Shown: positions 28,315-41,800, counted from the first letter of the stretch. The stretch: 64,000 nucleotides of DNA from Lineus longissimus (GCF_910592395.1 NC_088313.1:17934437-17998436); one strand, 5' to 3'. Program-made: numbers and translations. Notes: a model not told the origin generated them from the sequence alone.

Positions 28315-31300
28315 ATGAGTTGCAGACGACGAAAAATGGAAGGTGTGATTTAAGCCTCGATTTCAGCCCTTCAATTCACTTGCTTCAGATGCCTGATTTT
28401 TCCCGAGTGTCTTTATGGCTTTAAATATTGTTCATCCATGGGTTCACGATCCTTTGGGTATTGTCAAGTAAAGGGTGGTTACCGGCCTTTCCGGCTGGTT
28501 GTGATAGGCCTACCTTCAGTTGCCAAGGGTCCTAAAACGACTCCAATGTATGAGTAAGTTCTGCGCATGTTCAGTTGCTCAGCCCGGCAGCGATGTGTAT
28601 TGTGTTAATACAAGCGCGTTGTGGCAAATATTTCAGCAATCTTCGGTAGTATAGTGGTAAGTATCCCCGCCTGTCACGCGGGAGACCCGGGTTCGATTCC
28701 CGGCCGGAGAGGCACTTATTTTTCTTTTGTTTTATCTAATTACGCTATTATTTAATTTTATTTATTTTTTTCTGCCCACATTCATTTGTCAATGAATTTA
28801 TTATTGTGAATCTATGATGAATAACAAAAACTCAGGCAGGCACCTGCTTGGAAATGAAGAAATAATGATTTCTTTATGGTTAGTGTTTACTTAGTATACT
28901 TATAGTATGCTCATCAATGTTATTTCAAGCACCTGCAACCGCTCTGCGTCCTTACCAACTGGAACTATCAACACCAGCTAAGGAAGGGAAGAATACCGTA
29001 GTCTTTGCTCCAAAAGGTGGTGGTAAGACTCAAGTTGCAATGGACATCATTCTGGTAAGAGGCCAGGGTCATTAGTGTATAGACTACAGGGATTTGGTCG
29101 TTGGGCATCCTCGTCTCCCCCCCCCCCCCCATCCCCACCCCTATTACCCCCGAATCGGAATCACTAACGTCAGGAGTATAAGCGTCCATATTAAACAACG
29201 CATGCAATAAGGGACTAAGCGCTGGTCAGTGTCCCTGTAACAAGTGTCCTGTCCTACTGTTTCATGACAGAATATGATGCTTGGTTACAGAGACCAATGA
29301 CCATGCTAATGACCTTGCAATAGAACCATATGACCGTTAATAGCTTGTAGATTAAAGCGCATGATAGAATCGTTTGTTCCCTACATTTCAAACTTCTTTA
29401 CTCATCTTTGATACTCCTACCTCGTGCAGGAATAATGCTTTTCAGTGTTTCAATATCTCCTGTTACTCCTTCGCTAAAGGCTTAAGTAAAGCAGTTATTT
29501 CCTTCAGGGCCACTTGGAAAGGCGTGCTACGTCGAATACAGGAAGGTGCGTCTTCTATCTGGTAAATTCGTCCCTGCGGAGGAACACAATTAAAGATGTC
29601 ATATCCAAACACACTGATCAATATGCTGTCTATGGTGGTGGAGACACTGGTGATGAGGTTGCATTGAAGACATTGATGACGGAAAAGTGCGTAATTATCC
29701 TTACAGCGCAAGTTTTGCTGAATCTTCTTGTAGCCGAAAATCCTCACAGGTTGTCACTGGAGGAGTTGTCTCTGATAGTATTTGATGAGTGTCACAGAGC
29801 AGCCAAGGGACATTGCTACAACAGCATCATGGGGCATTACCTAAAAGCCAAGATGGAACAGCCCGGTAAAAGACTACCCCAAGTGAGTCTAAAACCCGTT
29901 AGTGAATATATATACATGTATATACATTGTCTCCCCGTGTCCCGATTTTTATTCAAATACATGTACCTTTAGTACGTACAGAACCTCTCTCTTAAGGACA
30001 CCCTTGGGACTGACAAGTGCTGTCCTTAATAGAGAGGTGTCCTGATAAGAGAGGTGTCCACTTAGGGAGATTACACTGTATTTGTATTTATTTGAGATGC
30101 TGTTCTCAATCCCAAGCTGTGATAAAAACATCGTTCAGTCAGATTCATCTATGAGGCAGTATTGGCGTTGGGGGAGATTGATAAATGACTGGTTGCCGCG
30201 GTTTGTTGCTTCGTGTAGGTTAACAGACTACTAAAGGTTGGAAGGATGTGCATTCTCTGTCATTTATATAAAGTGTCTTATTTCGGACCACCTGATGAAT
30301 GGCATCGAACCCTGTTTGCAGTAAATAGGTCCGTTCTGCTTCTTACAGGTGGTTGGCCTCACCTCTACACTGAACGTTGGACCAAGAGACGACATGAGGA
30401 GAGCTGAGGACAACATCAAGAAAATATGTGCTCACTTAGCTGCCGAGGCCCTTTCAGTTGTAATGGAGAACGCAGACGATCTTGGCAGTTACCTCGGCAT
30501 CTATCCAGTACTGGGTAAGTGTGAGAAAAGACAGTACACTTGTTGAGAAAATGTGAGAAAAAATTATTAGTATTCCGCGGCACATAGGGCTGAGGCATCT
30601 AATTGATAAATTTCCGAAGCAGTCTATTAGCTTAGGGTATGGTTACTCTAAGCAATTAGTTATCGCATGCCAGCGCATTTATATTCTGTGTGACTTACAT
30701 GATATTTCAGAGGAACTGGAAATACCCCAGCGGGAGGATGATCAGTGTCACAAAATCATCGCTGAACACATGAGAGCAATTCATGAGAAAATGGAACAGA
30801 TACAAGGTAAGTCCGAGGGGAGCACCAGTTGATTGTGTGTGGGCCTAGTCAGAGTTTCCAACTTCAGACCGAGAGATGCTAGGTGCTATTCAAGTTTCTT
30901 TATGACTGATTGACTGCTTGGCTCTGATCGGTTCAAATCCCTTCCAATCCATGTTCGAGCTTGATTGTTTAAGAAATGTACAGAAGTTTCTCCCTAACGT
31001 GCTCAGACGTCTCCCAGATGTTTATTCCGATCCAATAGAGTTGAGTGCGCTTTCCACTATTTCGAGTTCAATATTTGAACGCAGAGAAGAACAGCTACTG
31101 GTGCAGGCACTGGAATGTCGACCGAAGCGCTTCAGCAAAGATTTTCTCCATGGAAAACTGAGTAGTGTATATAACTGTAAACACTCGAACTTCCGCGGAA
31201 CGTTTCTGTAGCTTTTTTCCACGACCTCCACAACATGAGCTTATCGAGGTCAAATTACTTTCGTACTAGAAACTCCTGAAATCCGCGGACAGAAAAAGGA

Positions 31301-33274
31301 ACGTTTGGAGCGGTCTCTGAAGAACTCGCCAGAGGATTTCGGAAGTCGCTATTACAACCGCTGGATAAAGAAGATGCAATTCTCTGTTAAAACAATCAAA
31401 AACTGTCCACAGAAGCAGGAATTGATTGATTACAGCGGTTATCTCATTGTAAGTATGGTCCTTTTTTTTCATCAGCTCCATCGATGACAATAGGCTACTC
31501 GGCACATGATATTATGATGAGAGGGAAGGACAGTTTTCCGATGTCTCCAACCTTTCGTCATACGGTTTAAGTCCCATCACCCCCTTTTCATCACCCCTGA
31601 TTATTCTAATGTCTTATAGATGTACAACCAAGCCCTGATTATCAATGCCCAGGCACGGACAAAAGATGCACTCTTGTTCCTCAAAGAAGAATCTCATGCA
31701 AGAGCAGTCGCCGCCGAACAGCAAGGCCAATCATTGCCTCCGGAGGTTATTGTGACCAACCGTTGGCTGGTGCAGGAATACACTCAAGAAAATGGTAAGT
31801 ACCTTTCACATGCAGCCTTGTCTTGGGAAATCAATATGCTTTTGTCTGAGTTTTTTTAGTCACTACTCTGGGCCTTTAGCACGACCCCTAATCGGAGAAT
31901 GCTTCATGATGAAACGGCACGGAGTATATAAAGGCGACTATTTCCCACCCGCATCTTAATAAAAAGCCTCCATGGTCCTAGGTATCAAAGAACGGCTGAC
32001 AGCCATAGCAGACGACGAAAGATACGACAATCCCATGTTGGCCTTGTTAAAGCAGAAGCTCCAAGAACTGTGCCAGGCAAACGCCAAGGGTATCTTTGTA
32101 GTTGAGACGAGGGCTGCCCCACAGCGCTTACAGCAGTGGATGTTATCAGATCAAGAACTTAGAAATCTTAAGCCAGTGGTGATGTCGGGTGATCGTCGGG
32201 CTGTTGATGACCTATCTCGCATCCTTATTACCTCTGCTGGTCAAGAGAAGGACATGCCGGAGTGTGCGTGGGTCATAAGGCTGATGTATTCAACTAAACG
32301 GATTGAGGTGATCAGAGTTAAAGGTAAGTATTAAAACACAGAGAATGCCGGTTGGACACTGAGAATGGTGGTTCAAATGAAGGCTGTGGAATTGTAGAAA
32401 GGGTTGTGCTTTGCTTCAGAATCCTACTCTTCAGTAGATATGACAAATAACTGGCAACGGACCTCCAAGCCTCTAAGAAAGAATATATATGCCAAGCAAT
32501 TATGAGAAGTTTTCAGCTAATAATCTATGGCTTTTAACATTTCTAGAATGACCAGAACACTAAGCCAATGTCTCTCAGATTCCGATGGCCGCATGTCTTC
32601 GGTTCACCGAGCCCAACCCTCAAGTTGGAGATCGGTTGGTATTCGATTGTATAGTTTTAATGCTACAGAGACACATGAGTAGTACATTAATTATCAATCC
32701 TTTCTTAGGTAGTGCCTGTAATGCGTCCTGGTCGTATTCTGAGCTTGTTTCGGGTGCTGTCCTCAACCAAGCTGCGGCAAATGTTAGCCAGATGGAAAGC
32801 ACAAGCTTCATGCAAGCAATGGAAGACATCCAGAGGGTCGAATTGAAAAGCCTAGAGAGGAAACTACAAAACGTGGAAAAGGAACGGGAGAATATGATAA
32901 AGACGTACAAACTGCACTGTCTCCGCTGTAACACGTTCGTTTGCAACTCTACGGAGCTCCGCATTTATAACACGAACCATCGCACCAGCATCACAAGAGG
33001 ATTGTCCAATCTCTACAAGCTGAAGCCACACCCGAAATCTGTCGCCTACAGAGACATTGTCATCAAAGAAAAGCTTCATTGCGGAAAGTGCGAGCATGAT
33101 TGGGGAAATTTCGCAAGAATAATGGATCTGTGGATGCCCGTTTTGAAGCCAGAGGGTTTCGTGTTTGTTTACAGTCGGGAGCATGCCACATACAAGACCT
33201 GGAAGCAGGTTCCTGTGGATGTCAAGCCTCTGGCGGATCTGGAGAAAGACATCATTCGAGAGCAGTATGGTTAG
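28315..33274 (+). CDS. RIG-I-like receptor, CARD-less, degenerate second helicase lobe
   Basis: Cytosolic RNA-sensor family (RIG-I/MDA5/LGP2). Proposed exons 28315-28342, 28930-29054, 29508-29882, 30349-30514, 30711-30806, 31270-31448, 31620-31794, 31982-32323 and 32709-33274 give 683 aa, the size of LGP2. Seen: helicase lobe 1 with LRPYQ (15-19), Walker A PKGGGKT (37-43), DECH (144-147) and motif III TST (181-183); the insert/pincer region with FGSRYYNRW and YNQALIINAQARTKDAL; and the C-terminal zinc domain with C566/C569 and C620/C623. Lobe 2 (about 418-498) keeps FVVETRA, but the stretch before motif V is some 20 residues short. Motif V (usually ATSVADEG-like) is replaced by TSAGQEK, and the arginine-rich motif VI reads RVKGSA. 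The nine-residue first exon is tentative; everything from exon 2 onward is firm. No CARD was found upstream. Confidence 0.85.
28640..28711 (+). tRNA. tRNA-Asp: tRNA-Asp (anticodon GTC)
   Basis: A 72-nt cloverleaf: acceptor arms TCTTCGG and CCGGAGA pair with one G-T; the D-arm is agtatagtggtaagt. The anticodon stem CCCGC/GCGGG encloses GTC (28673-28675), the T-arm contains GGTTCGATTCC, and the discriminator is G. A T run suited to RNA polymerase III termination follows at about 28721. It lies inside the proposed first intron of the RLR gene, same strand. Confidence 0.95.
29973..30079. mobile_element. ~107-bp MITE in RLR intron 3
   Basis: The left end acagaacctctctcttaagg and the right end in reverse complement tacagtgtaatctccctaag give imperfect inverted repeats. 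Both lead to aggacacc/ggacacctctc; the centre repeats gagaggtgtcc. It resembles the acagtggaacc-type ends at 3203 and 61617. Confidence 0.55.
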
Positions 33275-34469
33275 ATGACGTTCGGGGCCAGTATGACTCA
33301 GAATGCAGAGATAGTATGAATAGCATGACGAAATAGTTTTTTATGGAGTTAACGATTGAGCAACTGAGGCTGAGAGCATAAACTTGGGTCAGAGGGTTTT
33401 TAGCCGTGGATCCACATGTCGATCTTGTTCTGAAAAAGATGGCATATGCCAATGACAATTATCATTTACCCACTTACTGGTTAGCTTATACAATGTAGAA
33501 GTCTTAGTTGTGGTGTTAATTATCGAGGCCAGGCATGGTCCGTCATCGGCCGGGCCTTACACAAAACCACTCCATGAAAATATGCTGAAAAGCTTTCACA
33601 ATGCGCAGCGTCTTGAAATATTGTCCCAACCTTAACGACGCCATGGACCTTTCGTTAAACACCACTATACGTCGTGAGATTCTATAAATACGGTTCACAA
33701 AGTCAACCATATATAACGTTTTTGTAACTTAAACAGCCAATGGCGAATCCCATCATCTGAATGTGAGGACATGTACAACCTGGTACAACCTGAACTTCGA
33801 TCAGGTCAACACTCGGCAACGTGTGTGAGGAGAGGAGGATACGACTGACTCTACTCGAGGATGAGACACGTACCTCTTTCCCCAATGCAGACTACAATTT
33901 GGCTGTACTTGGCTTTCTCCTCATGGAAATCTTTTTCTTCTTGTTCATGGCACGATAAATGTTTATTATGAGGTTTGATGTGTACATCATCATGTATCTT
34001 GCACTGTATTAAATACATGTACATACGGTCCTGTTTTTGCAAATATTCGTCAAGAAGTAATGCAATCATACAAACCTAGTTTATTTCTTATTACCTTTTT
34101 AAATAATTATGTTGATACAGCTAAGGGTTTCCCACAAACGTGCATTTTCGAAGAGATTCCGTGATGCGGAATTGTAATTTCCATGTGCCCAAAATTGATG
34201 TCACAACCAGAATGCAGAGATGATTTCGCTTTCAGGTCGGTGACAGTTTCTTTCATCAGACTATCCACTGGTTGTGACATTGTCTCAGTGGAGAGTTGCT
34301 TGTAAAAGCAGCCATTTCTGATTATAGTTGGTGATAAGTTGCTCTCAGTTACATTGATGGGCATGCAACAGCTGGTTGTGACGCAGCTAGCGGGCGCGGG
34401 CGGCGAATTCACAATTCCCAAACTGAACTGACACTTAGAATAATTCTCGGAGTTTGATTGGCTAATCAT

Positions 34470-34575
34470 GGTCACGTGGTGTAGCCTTAACCGCGCACAC
34501 TTCTTCAGCGATCTGCGGGCATCCTTTGGCGTGGGTTCGAATCCGCCATTGGGATATTTTTTTCTTTTCTTTTTT
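34470..34575 (+). repeat. tRNA-derived SINE or tRNA pseudogene
   Basis: A good B box (gggttcgaatcc, 34533-34544) lies 55 bp after an A-box-like tggtgtagccttaacc, and a T-rich tract follows at 34557. The stems do not pair well enough for a working tRNA. Confidence 0.4.
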
Positions 34576-34995
34576 GCTTTCATTTATATCTTATATCATG
34601 TATGATAACTTTTTAACATGTATTTTCATTTTTTAGATTGTATCAATTTCATACCACTAATTTCAAATAATCTTTTCTCAGTCTATTCTATTAGGCCTAT
34701 ATCATAATACAGATGCCTCAGCTCTGTTACTGGTTACACAGGACATGAAGGACAATCATTATAATGTCCCATGTCTGCTTCCCCGCTCCTTGACCCTCAC
34801 AATGTATTTCGATACAACGCGTAAACGCGCGTCAATATGAGTGGAGCCCAATATTATTGATGCCCTCTGCCAATCACCCGGTCTTCGGTCCTATTTCGAA
34901 TTTTAGATAGACCCAATGAAATTTTCATACGCAGTAGGTCGAGTGAGCCTTAGCGGCAATGGTCACCCTTGACGACGCATGGAGAGTGCTGTTCG

Positions 34996-35684
34996 TTAGG
35001 TCTCATTAGGGAGTTTTTTTTGTATTCATGCGCGACCAACCCATAGTTCCTAAAATCATTGATTTCTCGGCCCTCACAGTAAGGCAGTGTTGATTCAGCA
35101 GTTGTTTTGGCAAAGACATCTTTTTTGGAGTTTCTAAAACCTAGAGCGCTACTCAATAGGTGGCTAACAAGAAACTACGCATTTACTGTTGTTGCCGACG
35201 TATGTGTACACTGAACTTGGGATGTGCGTCGGCCCCGTGTTGAAATGCCGTCCAGTGCAAGTTGGTGCGTTTTTCGCTGATTTGTGCAAAGTTCAACATA
35301 TCTCAAAAGTTCAATGGTTGACCCTCGTTTATTTTTTTATTTTTGTGTAGCGTAAGCAACTGTCTTTCATGGGAGAATGGTCACTGTAAGAATTATTAAG
35401 GAAGAAATGTATAATATTTGGGGGTTTTCGTGATTGTCCGGCCCAGTTGGCAATATTGCCATTTGGGATGGTGAACAGAGCTAGGAGCCAATGCGACGCT
35501 TATGATTTATTTAAAGAAATAAAATGCCCGATTTAACATCCTGCAGAATCAGGGGAATCGGGCGTTTCCAGTGATATACGACACAAATGGGTTGTCCTCA
35601 TGCATTCACTTTGGAAACGCATTTTAAAATAGATGTCACGTCATCATCGCGTACATTTGGGAAAAACTCCCTAACGAGACCTTA
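34996..35684. mobile_element. ~690-bp inverted-repeat element upstream of SH3PXD2
   Basis: The left end ttaggtctcattagggagtt and the right end in reverse complement taaggtctcgttagggagtt are inverted repeats of about 22 bp. The interior lacks a transposase. The right end is about 165 bp from the SH3PXD2 start codon, so the element may have brought regulatory DNA. No target duplication was defined. Confidence 0.55.
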
Positions 35685-35847
35685 GCTCAGAGAACAGAGG
35701 ATTCCCTGTTCGCGTAGTTCTAAAAATAGCTACCCACGTGACCAAAAGGTGTATCCCAATATGGCCATTTCCGGGTTGAAAGCAGAATTTCTTTATCTTT
35801 CTGTGCTTTGGAGAAGTTTGTAAAGCGTTACAAGTAGTGTGATCAAG

Positions 35848-38800
35848 ATGGTGATACGGATAGTCTCAGGTGTGAGGGTCATAGACATCGAAAAACGAAG
35901 ACACCCAAGTAAACATTATGTGAGTATTCCACTGGGTTTAGGCCACTTTTTATGTAGAAAATGCCAGTCAACTCAAATCAAAATCGTACAGAAAACTACA
36001 CTGTAAGTGTAGGCTAGTCTAGTGGTGGTGGTGGTGGTGGTGATGGGGGGGGGGGGGGGGGGGTAGACTCTTTCACCAGTCTCCTCATTCACTACCCGGA
36101 CGAATGGGGGGGGGGGGCATTTTGGCTACCATGGCGTTTTGTAATATTGAAGCTGTTTTTAGCCTCAAGGGCAGAGCACTTTTCCTCAGACCACAGGAAG
36201 TTGTACCTAGGGGGCCGGAGGCCCCCTGGGGCTTCGGGGGCCCAGTATCTCAACTTTCTGGGAAAAGTAGACCTAAAGTTTTCAAATGGAGCTATTTGCC
36301 TAAGACTAAGAGAGTGGTTTAAATGTGGTTAGTTTATTCAACTAGTTGGGTATCATTGAAAGTTAGTCTTGAATTGAATAAAGGATCAAAGGAGTTGGTC
36401 TATCATTAAGGGTATATGATTATCTATGTGTCGTTTGTATTCCAGGTGTTCGTTATTTCTATCACATGGTCAGATGGCACTGTCACAGTCATCTATAGAA
36501 GATATAGCAAGTTCTTTGAGTTACAGGTGGGTATTTTGGCCAACAACTAAAAATATCCTGACTAAGACCTGAGACGCTTGCAGAGGGTCTAAAACGTAAT
36601 TGAGAGTCTACCTGCAGAGGGTATAAAATGTAGAGTCTACCAACAGTCTTTCAAATCTGTCCGATTCTGCACTTGCAACCAAATCTGTCCGATTCTGCAC
36701 TCGCAACCATCAAGCTGGTGTGCTCAGTCAGCTGCTTATCATTGAACTGCTCTAGAATAGAATTCCTTGTTCATGTAATGCTAAAATAGCTAACCACTTG
36801 ACCAAAAGGTATCCCAATATGGCAAGTCTACCCGTGTGGACTTACAATGAGGCATAATTTTTTTATTCTAACGGGACTCAAAGTGAACATTTGCAATCAA
36901 GTTGACTAGGTTGCAACCAAAAGACTGCTGGTATCAAAATGAGGCTCATTGATTAAATTATCAAAATGTTCGACAAAACACTTTTTTGTCAAAACAGACA
37001 TCTGCTTGTATTTCCATAGTAGCATTAGAAGTCTATAATGTAGTACAGTTACAGTAATTGGCATACAAGTATCATTGACGTCTGGAACTGTAGTCTGACT
37101 CAGATAAATTGTGATGAATCATACATATGTTTCATATGAAAAGGAAACATTGTATCCTTATACACACTCTTATGATCAATTAATTGTGTTAGTCAACTCA
37201 TATGTCTGACAAACTAACTTGGTGAAGGGATTTCTTCTTTTGTCTTACTCTGACTCACAAGCCGAGGATCGCTGGTTCAGATACTGATCTTGTTGATTTG
37301 GCCAATAGTCTTCCAAATTTGGAAACAAATTAGTGATAACAAATATTATTCTTGCTAATTATGATGTAACCTCCTTTCAGTCCAAGCTGTTGGATAAATT
37401 CGAAGTTGAATCTGGTACGGTAAATCCTGAAGACCGAATCATACCATTTCTACCTGGTAAAATCCTCATTGGAAGAAGTCATATTGAAAAAGTAGCGAGA
37501 AAAAGGCTTCACCCTATCGATGAGTACTGCAAGGTTAGTTTCCTAGTGTACAACAAAGCACATCTTTATTGGCTAAAAATTCTAGAAGTAAAGTTTAAGA
37601 GCCAAAAAGGGAATGAGAAAAAAGGTTGTGTAGCTGAAATTAACTGGAGCTCCAAGATTTGGGCTCCTATATCTTACACGCCCACGCTCCCAGGGACTGC
37701 TTTCCAATGGGAAAAGAAATCTAGACTGGTCAAAAGAGGCCTGGCGCTGCACTGTAGAAGAGTGGATGAAGCAGCATGGCCTGTGCTGGGGGAACATCCA
37801 CTGACAGGCTGCCGAGCAAACAGGGTGGAAATTGATGACTGAAGCCTTATCTTTGGTTGTTTATGGATTGACCCTGGCTTTCGTTAAAAGCACTTTTTCT
37901 ATGTTACTTCAGGCTCTGATCACACTTCCACAAATGATATCTGAAAGCGATGAAGTCCTTCAGTTCTTTGAGAGTAGCAGGGAAGACATAAACCCACAGT
38001 TGGGCATTTCTGAGTGAGTATTGGGCCTATACCTTGTCATTGTAAGGCTTGACAGATTGAGTTCTCTACAAGGAAGTCTTATCTTAAACCAAAGTCAACA
38101 ATGCATGAATTTGAGGCCAACAACAAATAATGTCAAAAACTGCTCGGCCAGCATATACGTTTCTTCAGACATTCATTACAGGTGTGTGAATTTAGCGCTG
38201 TGTGCATCAAAGATTTGTTCACCCAGAAGACATGTCCTCAACCTTCAAATATTACTGCTTATATCAACAGTACATGTGCATGTATGCCACATTTCCTCTA
38301 CCTACAAATTTGATGACTTATATCAACTGTACATGTACATGCATGCTAAATTGACTAAAGTATCCAATCAACGTTGCAGAAAAAAGAAGGAACAAACTGC
38401 TGATTCCATCTCGGAACCAATGTTATTGGAACAATACATAGCAATTGCTGACTACAAAAAAGAGGCTGCCAAGGAGGTAAACCTCAGAGAAGGCCAAATG
38501 GTCGAGGTGATTGAGAAGAACGAGATGGGTATGTATCAATGTGGTGGTGTACATGTGCTACTCGTGGGTTATTAATCAAGTCTCTATATCAGTTTGCCCT
38601 CCCCAGGTCAACCTTTTTTAAGAAGACTGAAAAATAGGACACTTCATAAAGACGTGTGCTTCTCAAATACAGTTGGGCCCATTGGTAATTCCGTCCTGAA
38701 GCATGATTTAGTATGATTTTTAAAACATGCAGGAAGTACTTGGGAATGTGTCAGATATATATTTATATCATGAATCATTGGCATAGTTTCAAGCGATATC

Positions 38801-41800
38801 CCAGCTCAATTTGGCAATTACAGTAAAGGGATCTTCCCAAGGTTACACACTAATGCAACATTACCATACTTAATTATGTATGCCATTGTTTTTGCCAACA
38901 CCTGGAAGATTGCCAATACTGCAACTAATCAAATCTACTTTTTGTCAATTGTAGGACTCAAAATGATCATTTGATCACCACTTTGTATCAAAGGCCACCC
39001 TCAGCTAAATTGCATCCTGTTCCAAAGATTTCCTTGTTTACTTGTTTTTAGTTAGTGTGATGGATTTGCATCTGCTGTTGATTTTTGTATTTTGTAGCAA
39101 AACGTTTTAAGATTTTTCTAATCTGAGGATATATATTTGAACAGGTACAACACCGGTCATTATTATCTCAGGACATTATCAGAATTTCTTGCATTCTAGG
39201 CTGGTGGCTTGTGAGTGTTGAGGATTCCCAGGGTTGGGTTCCAAGCTCTTACTTAGAGCGTTCAGATGGAATAGAGGAAGATACCATGATAGAAACATTA
39301 ACCGATGATGGTAAGACTTTGGCAAGACTAACAACAGAGACCTACTTGTACTCAATTGAGCAGCTCAGTTTATAAGAGATTTGGAATAAGAATAAAACAT
39401 TGGCTCTAAAGGAGAAACTGCTCTTTTTAAAAAAATTACGATGTCTGTTTTGTACAGATGGATTATATCAACCTCATCTTCACGCTTTGGTACCGGTAAG
39501 TAAAAAATGTCCTCTTCCATTCCTTTGTGTTAATACTAACAGGATAAAAATGTCAACAGCCCGATTGACTGATGTACAAATACTATGAATGCCAAGATTC
39601 ACCAGATTTTCATGCATAATAACACTGAGTCACAAGAAAATGCGATCGGCGTAAATTCAGTGAAATATTTTTTATATCTGTCTCATTCATTTAATCTTCT
39701 CTTCCAGATTACAAATATATTTGCCTGGATGATTTCATCCCTGACAATCAGGATGAAATCCAGCTGGATAAAGGAGGCATGGTCGATGTTGTGCAGAAAA
39801 GTCTTGATGGGTGGTGGCTCGTCAGGTACGCAATATTTTGTTACTTTTTACATGTTGTTATCTTAGGAGGGGTGATAATATGAAAGCCATGCCTAAACAG
39901 ATTTGAAGTGTTTATGAATCATGACCCAGAGCTGAGTAAATTGCTCTAATAACATATAATTATTACTAATGTGAATGTTATGGTTGTTTTTAGCATGATG
40001 TCAGGATTTTTACCAACAATATCTTCAGTTACACTAGAAGTAATTTTCATGTTATAGGAAAGAAATTAAAAGTCTGTCTCTTTAAAAAATGTCTCCTTTT
40101 ACCCCTTTAGGTTCAAGGGGAAGGAAGGGTGGGCACCTGCAGCATATCTCACCCAAATTACAGCAGAACGAGCAGCGTTCATTACCAGTCAAGGCTCAAG
40201 GAACCCTGATGTGGAATGTCTGAAGAGGAACGACGTTCCTTCAGGCACCAGGAAGAGCTCGTCCTTTGAATCAAATTTGAAATTCCCTCGTCCATCTTTA
40301 GAACTTGTGTCAAACATCTTAAAAAAGATAACTCCATCACCGAGTCCGGAGCCGTCGCGGAAATCTTCAATCGATACAGAACAACCAACTGGAGGCGTTG
40401 AGATCATTACAAACATGATGGAAGTCAGTAATCTGCCGATTAAGAAGCTAAAAGACCACCAGGGTTCATCTCCCACGGGTTCAACTTCGAGCAAAAAGAA
40501 TAGTCCGTTTCGAATACCTTCTGGTGGTGAACGGTCCAGTCCTGGATCTGGCAAGGCACCACCGAGGAGAGGGTCTATTTCGGTGAGTATTGTAAGGGAT
40601 ATATTTTGCGCTAGACAACGAAACGAAACTGAGAAGTTCAGTTCTGAGACAGCATATCCTGCTTCCTTATCTTAGATTCACTACCGCTACTCCAGGAAAA
40701 CGTGACTTAGAATATCAGTGAACAGATTTCACGATTACATTATGAACTTAATCAGACCGTGTCAAGTAAATGTTCATGATAAAAATTACAATGAGATTTT
40801 CAAAACTTAGAGCTATTTCTATCCCATATTTAATAGAATATACTGACAGGTGTAAAACGTCAAGTCGTTTATCAAGGATATGATGTGTTAAGGCTATTCA
40901 AGTCATTTATCAAGTCATATATTACATTCTCTCCTGCACAATAGGATAAAGAGCGGTACAAGGTATTGACTTAAGTTGTCTCTGTTTTTTTAGCAGTTTC
41001 TCTGTCATCTAGCATTTGTTGACTGGCATGTATACTATTAGATTACAATGTCGACTTCACTAATACTCCTTTATTGGCAATGGCGCTCTCGGCAAGCTTA
41101 TACTAGTGTAGGCTGATGGTTAGTTGTGTACTAATTACTTCAACCCTAAAAGCTTATTTTGGCTATCTTTCATTGCTCTTCTGCTTTCTGTCATCGTTGG
41201 CTGCTAAATTTCTGTGGAACATATCTTTTTCTCTTTAACAATTTCTGGTGTCGAATGAAACCTACTTCATATCCTGAAAAACTAATGTCTTTGCACTTTA
41301 CTAACAACTAGAGTTTTTCTTCTTGTTTGGTGTAAAATTGTGTTGCGTGTTCATTCTTCATTCATTTCCAAAGCCTGAATCATTTAACACTTGTTGCTTT
41401 TGCAAATTGTGAATTTAGTATTCACATTTTACATAAATTCTAGTATTATGGTAGTATGCAACTAGTTGGAATGATGCCGCCGTTCCATCATCATAGCTCG
41501 CAGCAACTAAAATTGCTTGTTTGCTTAATGTCTCAGTCTCAACTCAAGCTTGACCTTTTTCTCCTCATATCTGATCTTCATTTTTTTCAGAGATCCAAAG
41601 TTGCGCCAAAGAGGCCAGAGCCACCTAAATTTCGCAAGGAATATTACACAGTGGCTGACTTTGCTGATGGCGCTGATGATGGCATAAACTTTTCAGTGGG
41701 AGAGAAAGTTGAAGTAAGTTGGATGAGCTTTTTATCCCTAATGACACCATCACGCTACATGCATTCTTTCTCCCATGAAAGTTATGATAATTTAGTTGAA

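Larger units (their letters stand above)
33275..35847. other. RLR 3' flank and SH3PXD2 upstream region
   Basis: Holds a tRNA-like block (34470-34575), an inverted-repeat element (34996-35684) and the probable SH3PXD2 promoter just before 35848. A 158-codon minus-strand frame at 34107-34583 has no recognisable domain and overlaps the tRNA-like block, so it was not called as a gene. Confidence 0.5.
35691..36822. repeat. SH3PXD2: 70-bp direct repeat: SH3PXD2 promoter and intron 2
   Basis: 35691-35765 and 36752-36822 share about 70 bp, including aaaatagct, gaccaaaaggt and atcccaatatggc. The first copy lies about 85-155 bp before the SH3PXD2 ATG, and the second is within intron 2. Confidence 0.7.

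Noticed and set aside
30918-31211. Open frame of 97 codons inside the RLR locus, considered as an exon
   Set aside because: Using it breaks the phase between 30806 and the next conserved block. An acceptor at 31270 joins the flanking exons in frame with family-like sequence, so this stretch is intron.
34107-34583. 158-codon minus-strand frame
   Set aside because: Overlaps a tRNA-like block and a T-rich tract, has no domain, and its start is in low-complexity Lys codons.
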